A stretch of 5,239 bases of DNA. Origin: Anaerolineaceae bacterium UBA4081 (lineage in GTDB: Bacteria > Chloroflexota > Anaerolineae > Anaerolineales > Anaerolineaceae). A program made the position numbers and the translations under genes. The stretch is from NCBI GenBank assembly GCA_002383615.1, contig DFYN01000153.1:1-5239 (forward strand), written 5' to 3'. The notes under the pieces are model-generated. The model made no database searches. It was given only the letters and a program-made list of their open reading frames with translations, and had not been told where the DNA came from. The stretch's first letter is position 1. Each line of letters opens with the position of its first letter. Shown in pieces: positions 1 to 5,148 of the stretch.

Positions 1-72
1 TGGAAGCATCTGGCGAAACAACTTCAGAGGAGCTTTATGGAGGGTGTTGAAAAACGAGTTTTACGAGGATAA
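1..72 (+). CDS. possible 3' end of an upstream gene (partial)
   Basis: Frame 1 is open from the window edge for 23 codons and stops at TAA 70-72. The residues are basic and helix-like (they include KQLQRSF and VEKRVLR), which is too little to name a family. A hairpin with a T-run begins 15 bp after the stop, the normal arrangement for the end of a gene, and this is the main reason to prefer this frame. Frame 2 is also open, to a TAG at 92-94, but that stop lies inside the hairpin. The gene body is outside the window, so function cannot be inferred. Confidence 0.3.
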   Translation, partial: WKHLAKQLQRSFMEGVEKRVLRG

Positions 73-86
73 AAATCACATTACCC

Positions 87-105
87 CCACATAGGATGTG
101 GTTTT
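87..105 (+). terminator. short hairpin with T-run, probable intrinsic terminator
   Basis: CCACAT (87-92) and ATGTGG (96-101) form a perfect 6-bp stem around the loop AGG, followed directly by TTTT (102-105). An A-run lies upstream at 71-75. The stem is short and the T-run has only four Ts, so it would be a modest terminator. Its place just after the probable stop at 72, and before the zinc-operon promoter, fits a transcription boundary. The 15-bp palindrome could instead be a protein-binding site. Confidence 0.45.
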
Positions 106-117
106 CGATAAATAATG

Positions 118-137
118 CTTGAAATTGTCTTGAAATT
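118..137 (+). repeat. 9-bp direct repeat at 11-bp period upstream of the promoter
   Basis: CTTGAAATT occurs at 118-126 and again at 129-137, about one helical turn apart, with a further partial copy CTTG at 142-145. The repeat ends about 33 bp upstream of the -35 box of the zinc operon. Same-face spacing in an AT-rich upstream region could mark an activator site or an UP-type element, but chance is possible for a repeat this short. The rest of the 106-170 stretch shows nothing recognisable. Confidence 0.4.
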
Positions 138-170
138 TCGACTTGCTAAACACTCTCTTAATTCTCCACA

Positions 171-199
171 TTGACATTCTTGTTATTTAGGTTTATTAT
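171..199 (+). promoter_or_regulatory. sigma-70-type promoter of the zinc operon
   Basis: TTGACA (171-176) matches the -35 consensus exactly. After a 17-bp spacer comes TATTAT (194-199), five of six matches to the -10 consensus. Transcription should start near 206, giving a leader of about 24 nt before the ATG at 230. This is the only strong promoter in the window and it lies directly upstream of the five overlapping genes. A promoter this good suits a unit that is held off by a repressor and turned on fully when the repressor leaves. Confidence 0.8.
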
Positions 200-220
200 T
201 GAAAAAGATTATCATTATCA
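200..220 (+). promoter_or_regulatory. Fur/Zur-family operator (zur autoregulation, operon control)
   Basis: GAAAAAGATTATCATTATC (201-219) matches 17 of 19 bases of the classical Fur box GATAATGATTATCATTATC. Read as the 7-1-7 motif TGATAATnATTATCA used by Fur-family proteins, two overlapping sites offset by 6 bp fit at 200-214 and 206-220, the usual arrangement for two dimers. The box begins one base after the -10 hexamer, covers the predicted start near 206 and shares its last A with the Shine-Dalgarno site at 220-225. Bound protein would block RNA polymerase directly. The downstream regulator and zinc importer make Zur the likely ligand, though sequence alone does not separate Zur from Fur sites. 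Confidence 0.8.
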
Positions 221-229
221 GGAGGAAGC

Positions 230-667
230 ATGGAGATAAATGAACGCACCGCCCACTGGACCCAAACGTTACAGGTGAGTGGATATCGGCTGACAGCTGC
301 CCGCCTGTCGGTGGTGAATGTCATCGCAGCCAGCCAAAAGGCGCTCAATCCAATGGATGCCTACTTGTTGGCGCGCCAAGAATGCCCCGGTTTGGGGTTG
401 GTAACGGTTTATCGCACGCTGGAAAAACTGGAAGAACTTGGGTTAGTCGTGCGTGTGCATGCGCCGGACGGCTGTGGTGCGTACTTATCAGCCGCTGAAG
501 GACATGAGCATTTGATCATCTGCACCCACTGCCAGCGGGCTGAGTACTTTGCGGGTGATGATCTGCACCCCCTCATGGATCGCGTGGCTGCTGAGCATGG
601 TTACCAAATTCAAGATCATTGGCTGCAGCTCTTTGGGATATGCCCGGAGTGTAGGGAAAACTCATGA
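230..667 (+). CDS. zur: Fur-family metalloregulator, probable zinc-uptake repressor Zur
   Basis: A 145-aa protein of normal Fur-family length, a dimeric DNA-binding repressor that acts with bound metal. The N-terminal winged helix spans about residues 10-80, with the recognition-helix region GLVTVYRTLEKLEELGLV. The C-terminal half has the structural Cys4 zinc site, CTHC (C98, C101) and CPEC (C138, C141). Candidate sensor ligands are H77, C82, H92 and H94 (GHEH), E105, H123 and H130. A Cys near the hinge together with His residues resembles Zur more than Fur or PerR. The start is ATG 230, preceded by AGGAGG at 220-225. The last bases overlap znuA (ATGA). It is first in the importer operon with a matching operator in front, so it should repress itself and the transporter when zinc is ample. 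Fur or Mur identity is less likely given the neighbours. Confidence 0.88.
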   Translation: MEINERTAHWTQTLQVSGYRLTAARLSVVNVIAASQKALNPMDAYLLARQECPGLGLVTVYRTLEKLEELGLVVRVHAPDGCGAYLSAAEGHEHLIICTHCQRAEYFAGDDLHPLMDRVAAEHGYQIQDHWLQLFGICPECRENS

Positions 668-1572
668 AAAACATTTTATTATCATTGCTTATTTTTTCGG
701 GATTATTTGTAAGCGGATGCCAGGTTGTACAACCTCCCGCCTCCCAGAAACTGACGGTTCTGGCTATTGAACCGTTCCTGGCGGATATCACCGCCAATGT
801 GGCAGGAGACCGGGTTGAGGTTCAATCCCTGATCCCATCCGGTGTTGACCCCCATTCCTTTGAGCTGACACCACAGGACGTGGCAAAACTTGAGAAGGCT
901 GATGTCCTGGTTCTCAATGGGGGTGGTTTGGAGCAGTTCCTGGAACCTGTCCTATCTCAAAAAACCGCCACACAACTGGTGATTGTCGCCTCAAAGGGTT
1001 TAACCAGCCGTCCGGTAAACTCAAGTGATGCACTTGCTGAAAACGGTGACCCCCATTACTGGCTCAACCCAGTTAACGTCAAACAGTATGTTGAAAATAT
1101 CCGGGCAGGATTGACATTCATCGACCCAAACGGCGCGGTTGCTTACGCTGAAAATGCCCGGAAATATAACCAGAAATTGGACGAGTTGGATAGTTGGATT
1201 GCGCAAGAGGTCAGGCAGGTCCCACCTGAACGACGCTTACTGGTAACCAACCATGAGAGTTTTGGTTATTATGCAGACCAGTATGGTTTTACAGTGGTCG
1301 GGGCTGTCTTATCCTCAGTAAGTTCGGGATCGTCGCCCTCAGCGCGCGAAATGTCTGCTCTCATTGAGCAGATAAAGCAGGCAGGCGCACCGGCAATATT
1401 CCTTGAAATGGATGCAAACCCGGAATTAGCTGATCAAATCGCCGCGGAGTCGAATGCCAAAGTGATAACAAACCTGTACACCCACTCCTTAAGCCCTGCA
1501 GATGGACCCGCAGCGACCTATTTAGATATGATGCGCTATAACACAACCTTGATTGTTGAGGCACTGAGATGA
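664..1572 (+). CDS. znuA: zinc-type ABC transporter substrate-binding lipoprotein
   Basis: A 302-aa metal-binding protein of the cluster A-I family (ZnuA/TroA/PsaA), anchored outside the membrane and delivering metal to the permease. Residues 1-18 are a lipoprotein signal peptide (MKN, hydrophobic stretch, lipobox VSGC) with C19 as the lipidated residue. Metal ligands are H64 in GVDPHSFELTP, H131 in GDPHYWLNP and H197 in TNHESFGYY. The fourth position, in LYTHSLS, is H274 where TroA and PsaA have Asp. The C-terminal TYLDMMRYN motif is typical of the family. The His/Asp-rich loop of many proteobacterial ZnuA proteins is absent; residues 113-130 form a short loop without His. The start overlaps the zur stop by 4 bp, with AGGGA at 653-657 as its ribosome site. 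Three or four His ligands and the Zur-like control favour zinc; manganese is the alternative. Confidence 0.9.
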   Translation: MKNILLSLLIFSGLFVSGCQVVQPPASQKLTVLAIEPFLADITANVAGDRVEVQSLIPSGVDPHSFELTPQDVAKLEKADVLVLNGGGLEQFLEPVLSQKTATQLVIVASKGLTSRPVNSSDALAENGDPHYWLNPVNVKQYVENIRAGLTFIDPNGAVAYAENARKYNQKLDELDSWIAQEVRQVPPERRLLVTNHESFGYYADQYGFTVVGAVLSSVSSGSSPSAREMSALIEQIKQAGAPAIFLEMDANPELADQIAAESNAKVITNLYTHSLSPADGPAATYLDMMRYNTTLIVEALR

Positions 1573-2384
1573 CTCCTCACGAATTAATCAGCCCAGCTGA
1601 GCCTGCCCGACTGGAATTGACGGATGTCAGTATAGGATATGGCAGCCGGTTAATCCTTGAAAACATTAACCTTGAAATCGCCCATGGCGCACAGGTTGCG
1701 GTAGTGGGACCCAATGGGGCAGGGAAATCCACCTTGTTTAAAGCGCTGGTGGGGTTGCTGCCAATTAAACAGGGGCAAATCTTAATTCACAGTCAGCCGT
1801 TGGGGCACCATCAGGATTGTGTTGCCTACATCCCGCAACGGGAGGAAGTTGATTGGCGTTTTCCGGTGACTGTGTTGGATGTGGTCAGCATGGGTCGCAT
1901 GGGAAAATCAGGCTGGTTTCGCCGAATGGGTGATTCTGACCGTAAGAGTGTATTGAAAGCGATGGTTCAGATGGGAATTGATCAGTGGGCGGGAGAAGCC
2001 ATTGGAGACCTCTCAGGCGGACAGCAGCAGCGGGTATTCTTAGCCCGTGCACTGGCACAAGAGCCTCACATCCTTCTGATGGATGAACCATTTACGGGGG
2101 TGGATGCGACAACCCAGGAAGTAACCCTACAGCTATTGCATGACCTGAAGAGCCTCAAAGTCACTGTACTGGTATCGACCCATGATTTAAACATGGCAGC
2201 CCAGGAGTTTGCACAGGTATTGCTCCTCAACAGGCGCATTGTTGCGTTTGGGACTCCTCAAGAGGTGTTCACCCCCGAACATTTACGGCAAGCCTTTGGC
2301 AGCCACTTGCTGACCGTCAACAGTGAGATGGTGGTTGATGAATGCTGTCCGCCGGATGAAAAAGGAGGGCACAGTCATGATTAA
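1569..2384 (+). CDS. znuC: zinc ABC transporter ATP-binding protein
   Basis: A 271-aa cytoplasmic ATPase that powers the importer as a dimer docked on the permease. All motifs are intact: Walker A GPNGAGKST (47-55), Q-loop Q90 in YIPQREEVDWRFPVTV (typical of the zinc/manganese branch), signature LSGGQQQR (148-155), Walker B ILLMDEP (168-174) with catalytic E173, D-loop GVDA (177-180) and switch H205 in STHDLNMA. The C-terminal tail is Cys/His-rich (CC at 259-260, HSHD at 268-271). The start overlaps the znuA stop by 4 bp (ATGA), with GAGG at 1558-1561 upstream, so translation is coupled. Family membership is certain; zinc specificity comes from the neighbours. Confidence 0.92.
   Translation: MTPHELISPAEPARLELTDVSIGYGSRLILENINLEIAHGAQVAVVGPNGAGKSTLFKALVGLLPIKQGQILIHSQPLGHHQDCVAYIPQREEVDWRFPVTVLDVVSMGRMGKSGWFRRMGDSDRKSVLKAMVQMGIDQWAGEAIGDLSGGQQQRVFLARALAQEPHILLMDEPFTGVDATTQEVTLQLLHDLKSLKVTVLVSTHDLNMAAQEFAQVLLLNRRIVAFGTPQEVFTPEHLRQAFGSHLLTVNSEMVVDECCPPDEKGGHSHD
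2363..2368 (+). promoter_or_regulatory. Shine-Dalgarno site that fixes the znuB start
   Basis: AGGAGG lies inside the end of the ATPase gene, 8 nt before ATG 2377. No comparable site precedes the in-frame ATG at 2323, so this site decides the shorter permease start. Confidence 0.85.
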
Positions 2385-3243
2385 TTGGCTCGTTGAACCA
2401 TTGCAATATGCCTTTATGCAGCGCGGCTTGATTGCCAGCATATTGGTGGGCATCGTGTGTGCAGTCATCGGCTGCTATGTGGTGCTGCGCGGTTTGGCGT
2501 TCCTGGGGGATGCACTGGCGCATGCCGTTTTGCCAGGTGTTGCCTTAGCCTACCTGTTAGGCGGCAGCCTGCTGGGTGGGGCGTTAATTGCTGCGCTTCT
2601 GGTTGCAGTTGCAATCAGCCTTTTCTCCAGCGAAGGACGCATCAAAGAGGACACCGCCATCGGTATCTTATTTTCCGCTTCGTTAGCGCTGGGTGTGGCT
2701 TTGATTTCGACCATTCGCACCTACGCCGTTGATTTGTCTCATATCCTCTTTGGGAATGTTCTGGGAGTCAGCGTCAGCGACATCTGGCTGATTTTGGGAC
2801 TGACCGTTGTCGTGTTGGCAGTATTGTTAATCCTTTATAGACCTTTCCTGGTGGTTTCATTTGATCCGGTGTTGGCAACGACTCTTCGGCTGCCCACGCA
2901 ATTGCTGCGCGGTTTGATGCTGGTCTTGTTGGCTCTGACAGTGGTCATCTCTTTACAGACCGTTGGGATTGGATTGGTGACAGCGATGCTGGTTACGCCT
3001 GGTGCGGCTGCCTATTTGCTGACAAGGCGTTTGCCGGCGATGATGGTTGTGGCTGCGGGAATAGGCGCTCTCTCCAGTACGATTGGACTGTACCTCAGTT
3101 ATTACCTGAATATTGCTTCCGGTGCTGCGGTAGTTTTGGTTGCAACTTTGATATTCTTGCTGGTCTACCTTTTTGCACCGGAGCGCGGATTGCTAACCCA
3201 ATGGTTCAAGACGAGAGGAGTCCGCCGTGAAATCGCCCGGTAA
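2377..3243 (+). CDS. znuB: zinc ABC transporter permease, ABC-3 family
   Basis: A 288-aa integral membrane protein forming the transport channel, normally as a homodimer. It has about 8-9 hydrophobic segments, near residues 16-37, 46-64, 65-83, 92-112, 134-155, 175-194, 197-215, 220-242 and 246-266. Family hallmarks are GCYVVLRGLAFLGDALAHAV (32-51), SFDPVLA (161-167) and the QTVGIGLVTAMLVTPGAAA stretch (194-212). The basic C-terminus should be cytoplasmic. ATG 2377 was chosen because AGGAGG lies 8 nt upstream and translation then begins MINWLVEPLQYAFMQRG, as family members do. An in-frame ATG at 2323 would add 18 residues coded inside the ATPase gene. It overlaps znuC by 8 bp and the next gene by 17 bp. 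Nothing looks broken. Confidence 0.92.
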   Translation: MINWLVEPLQYAFMQRGLIASILVGIVCAVIGCYVVLRGLAFLGDALAHAVLPGVALAYLLGGSLLGGALIAALLVAVAISLFSSEGRIKEDTAIGILFSASLALGVALISTIRTYAVDLSHILFGNVLGVSVSDIWLILGLTVVVLAVLLILYRPFLVVSFDPVLATTLRLPTQLLRGLMLVLLALTVVISLQTVGIGLVTAMLVTPGAAAYLLTRRLPAMMVVAAGIGALSSTIGLYLSYYLNIASGAAVVLVATLIFLLVYLFAPERGLLTQWFKTRGVRREIAR

Positions 3244-3922
3244 GTTATATATTGTCGCCACGCCCATAGGTAATTTGAAAGACATCACATTGCGGGCAGT
3301 GGAGATCCTTGGCAATGTGGATGCTGTGGTTTGTGAGGAGATGCGAACCGGTTCGACCTTGCTCAAGCGATTGGGGATTACCGTACACGAGTTGCTCACA
3401 TTAAATGAGCATAATGAAAAAGCCGAGGCAGAAGCGCTGTTGATTCGTCTTGCCCAGGGACAAGACCTGGCGCTCATTTCTGATTGCGGCACCCCTGTTT
3501 TTTCCGACCCGGGTGCCCTCCTGATTGAGTTGGTCAGTTCTGCGGGATTTCAGGTTGTGCCGATTCCAGGTGTGTCTTCCCTGACGACGGTGCTGTCCAT
3601 TTTGGACTTCAAACCCGAGAAATTTACATTTGCCGGTTTCCTGCCGAGGAGCGAGTCTGAGCGATCAATTGAATTAAGCCGATTGCGCGGCTTGGGGACG
3701 GCAATCATCCTGATGGATACACCCTATCGCCTGGCGCGCCTTCTGGATGAGACCGTCAAAGTATTTGGGAAGGGTCAGCGTGCCACATTGGCATGCGACC
3801 TGACAACGCCGGAAGAACGGATATTTCGAGGCAGTCTTTTAGAAATTCAGCAGCAAGTGGGGACTCGGAAGGCTGAATTCATGCTTGTGATACATCCAGT
3901 ATCCACTCGCCAAAACCGCTGA
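3227..3922 (+). CDS. RsmI-like SAM-dependent methyltransferase (tetrapyrrole-methylase fold)
   Basis: A 231-aa protein with the two-lobed TP-methylase fold. Canonical RsmI methylates the ribose 2'-O of C1402 in 16S rRNA. Seen here are LYIVATPIGNLKDITLRA (7-24), EHNE (61-64), ALISDCGTP and SDPG (82-96), PIPGVSS (112-118), GFLP (137-140) and a C-terminal EFMLVI (217-222). Several signature motifs differ from textbook RsmI: CEEMR for CEDTR (36-40), SDCG for SDAG, MDTPYR for YESPHR (163-168), DLTT for ELTK (191-194) and KAEF for KGEF. It also lacks the roughly 50-residue C-terminal extension of E. coli-type RsmI. This points to a divergent subfamily, so the rRNA target is uncertain and no symbol is given. 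The start is GTG 3227 with GAGAGGAG at 3213-3220. It overlaps znuB by 17 bp and precedes the operon terminator. Confidence 0.8.
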   Translation: MKSPGKLYIVATPIGNLKDITLRAVEILGNVDAVVCEEMRTGSTLLKRLGITVHELLTLNEHNEKAEAEALLIRLAQGQDLALISDCGTPVFSDPGALLIELVSSAGFQVVPIPGVSSLTTVLSILDFKPEKFTFAGFLPRSESERSIELSRLRGLGTAIILMDTPYRLARLLDETVKVFGKGQRATLACDLTTPEERIFRGSLLEIQQQVGTRKAEFMLVIHPVSTRQNR

Positions 3923-3929
3923 AAACCTG

Positions 3930-3961
3930 AGAGCCCTGAATTAAAACTCCAGGGCTCTTTT
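3930..3961 (+). terminator. intrinsic terminator of the zinc operon
   Basis: AGAGCCCTG (3930-3938) and CAGGGCTCT (3950-3958) form a perfect 9-bp stem around an 11-nt AT-rich loop, with TTTT at 3958-3961 (the first T closes the stem). It starts 8 bp after the stop of the methyltransferase gene, so zur to rsmI-like form one unit and the next gene needs its own promoter. The T-run is short, so some read-through is possible. Confidence 0.85.
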
Positions 3962-3997
3962 ATGGTAAAGTATGCTTATATTGATAACAAGTGGCAC

Positions 3998-4003
3998 AGG
4001 AGG
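3998..4003 (+). promoter_or_regulatory. Shine-Dalgarno site that fixes the zinc-ribbon gene start
   Basis: AGGAGG lies 5 nt before ATG 4009. An in-frame GTG at 3991 would place this site inside the coding region and has no ribosome site of its own. It would only add six residues (MAQEEG) that are a translation of the ribosome site. Confidence 0.85.
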
Positions 4004-4008
4004 AAGGC

Positions 4009-5067
4009 ATGGCAAAGGAAAAACTTGGTTTTGTTCGGTTGGAATGGCAATGCCCCAATTGCGCCAGACGCAATCCTGGACCCTTTAAGTTTTGCCAGGG
4101 CTGCGGAGCGCCTCAGCCAGCTGAAGTGAAGTTCACCCAGGCTGAGGTGCAGGAGCTCCTGACGGACGAAAAAGAGATAGCTGCAGCTGCTAAAGGTCCG
4201 GATAAATTTTGTGGCTATTGTGGCGCCCGAAATGCAAATGATGCCAAGGTTTGTGCATCCTGTGGCGCTGACTTGAGCGTTGCTAAAGCGATGGAAGCAG
4301 GATCAGTAGTAGGTGCATTCACAAAAGATGCTGCAGAGATGCGACCCTGCCCGACCTGTGGTGCGCCCAATCCTGTCACGGGGTTGAATTGCACCCAATG
4401 CGGCGCTCCCCTTGAACGGAAGAAGGATGTGCCAGAAGCAAAGAAAGCGGGCTGCGCACCGTGGATGATTGCAGTAGCAGTCGGTGCGTTTGCCTTATTC
4501 ATCTTCCTCATAATGATGATGACCCGTACTGAAGAAGTCACTGGCACGGTTGAAAGTGTTGCCTGGCAACGACAACTCGCGGTGGAAGCGTTGGGTCCTG
4601 TGCAAAAGCAAGACTGGTACGACAATCTACCGGCAGGTGTGACACCGGACAACTGCAGTCAGAAGTACTTTGGTACCAGCGAAAGTCCGAGCGACAATTC
4701 AAATAAGGTGTGCGGTACACCTTATTCTGTAGATCAAGGCAATGGCTTTGCTGAGGTGGTTCAGGATTGCTATTACGAAATCTACAAAGATTACTGCACC
4801 TACACTGTCCAGGATTGGAAGATAGTGAATACGCTCAAAGAGCAGGGCAGCGACTTGTATCCACGCTGGCCGTCACCCTTGCTTTCTAGTGGTCAGCGTG
4901 AGGGCACAAGGTCAGAATCTTATTCCTGCTTTTTCAACACGGACAGTGGTCAAATGGTTTATGAGACCAGGGATGTCAATGATTTTTCACAATGCATGAT
5001 TGGATCACGCTGGATTCTGAATGTGAGCACGATGGGCAGTGTGGTGTCCATAGCTCCTGCGCCATAA
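4009..5067 (+). CDS. membrane-anchored protein with three N-terminal zinc ribbons, function unknown
   Basis: A 352-aa protein that I recognise only as an uncharacterised zinc-ribbon membrane protein. Three CxxC...CxxC zinc ribbons follow one another: C15/C18/C29/C32, C68/C71/C82/C85 and C114/C117/C128/C131, each with 10 residues between the pairs. A basic linker (ERKKDVPEAKKAG) leads to one transmembrane helix at about 149-171. The C-terminal part (about 175-352) begins VTGTVESVAWQRQLAVEAL and contains CGTPYSVDQGNG, with six cysteines (C216, C235, C254, C263, C307, C329), an even number suited to disulfides. By the positive-inside rule the ribbons face the cytoplasm and the Cys-containing domain lies outside. 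It follows the operon terminator and sits between two zinc transport genes, so a link to zinc is plausible but unproven. No Zur box or convincing promoter is visible in front. Confidence 0.85.
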   Translation: MAKEKLGFVRLEWQCPNCARRNPGPFKFCQGCGAPQPAEVKFTQAEVQELLTDEKEIAAAAKGPDKFCGYCGARNANDAKVCASCGADLSVAKAMEAGSVVGAFTKDAAEMRPCPTCGAPNPVTGLNCTQCGAPLERKKDVPEAKKAGCAPWMIAVAVGAFALFIFLIMMMTRTEEVTGTVESVAWQRQLAVEALGPVQKQDWYDNLPAGVTPDNCSQKYFGTSESPSDNSNKVCGTPYSVDQGNGFAEVVQDCYYEIYKDYCTYTVQDWKIVNTLKEQGSDLYPRWPSPLLSSGQREGTRSESYSCFFNTDSGQMVYETRDVNDFSQCMIGSRWILNVSTMGSVVSIAPAP

Positions 5068-5074
5068 ATTTATA

Positions 5075-5104
5075 TTCACTAATCATCATTCGCATTGATA
5101 TGGT
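5075..5104 (+). promoter_or_regulatory. weak promoter candidate for the ZIP-like gene
   Basis: TTCACT (5075-5080, four of six -35 matches) is followed by an 18-bp spacer and TATGGT (5099-5104, four of six -10 matches). A TG at 5096-5097, one base before the hexamer, makes it an extended -10 (TGnTATGGT). Transcription would start near 5111, leaving a leader of about 38 nt. The gene could instead be read through from the zinc-ribbon gene, since no terminator is visible between them. Confidence 0.3.
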
Positions 5105-5120
5105 AAGTGTGTCACCATAT
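5098..5120 (+). promoter_or_regulatory. 23-bp imperfect inverted repeat, candidate operator
   Basis: ATATGGT (5098-5104) and ACCATAT (5114-5120) are perfect 7-bp arms around AAGTGTGTC; one further inner pair also matches, so 8 of 11 pairs are symmetric. It overlaps the candidate -10 box and predicted start of the ZIP-like gene, where a repressor site would be expected. It does not resemble the Fur/Zur box at 200-220. As RNA it would be a hairpin with a 9-nt loop, but without a T-run it is not a terminator. Confidence 0.4.
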
Positions 5121-5148
5121 TTCCAAAATAGATGTTGGAGCGAGGTTT

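Noticed and set aside
1..94. Frame 2 reading as the end of the upstream gene
   Set aside because: Open for 30 codons, but its stop lies inside the hairpin at 87-101; frame 1 ends just before the hairpin and fits a gene end better. Not excluded.
2323..2376. Upstream in-frame ATG extending the permease by 18 residues
   Set aside because: The added residues (MRWWLMNAVRRMKKEGTV) are charged, lie wholly inside the ATPase gene and have no ribosome site, whereas ATG 2377 has AGGAGG at ideal distance.
3977..3988. TATATT as a -10 box and TGATAAC as a Zur half-site before the zinc-ribbon gene
   Set aside because: No acceptable -35 box lies 16-18 bp upstream (the terminator stem occupies that place), and the second half of the 7-1-7 operator is missing. 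Both may be chance in an AT-rich gap.
3991..4008. GTG start for the zinc-ribbon protein
   Set aside because: The six extra codons are the ribosome-binding sequence itself; ATG 4009 follows AGGAGG by 5 nt.
4215..4652. 145-codon open frame on the minus strand
   Set aside because: It lies opposite the zinc-ribbon gene, whose Cys pairs, membrane helix and start site are clear. Its residues show no family pattern and it has no ribosome site; it is a frame shadow.
5080..5100. TAATCATCATT and the following ATTGATA as a Zur box before the ZIP-like gene
   Set aside because: Only one half (9 of 11 bases on the minus strand) resembles the Fur/Zur consensus and the other half does not, so Zur control of this gene is not supported.
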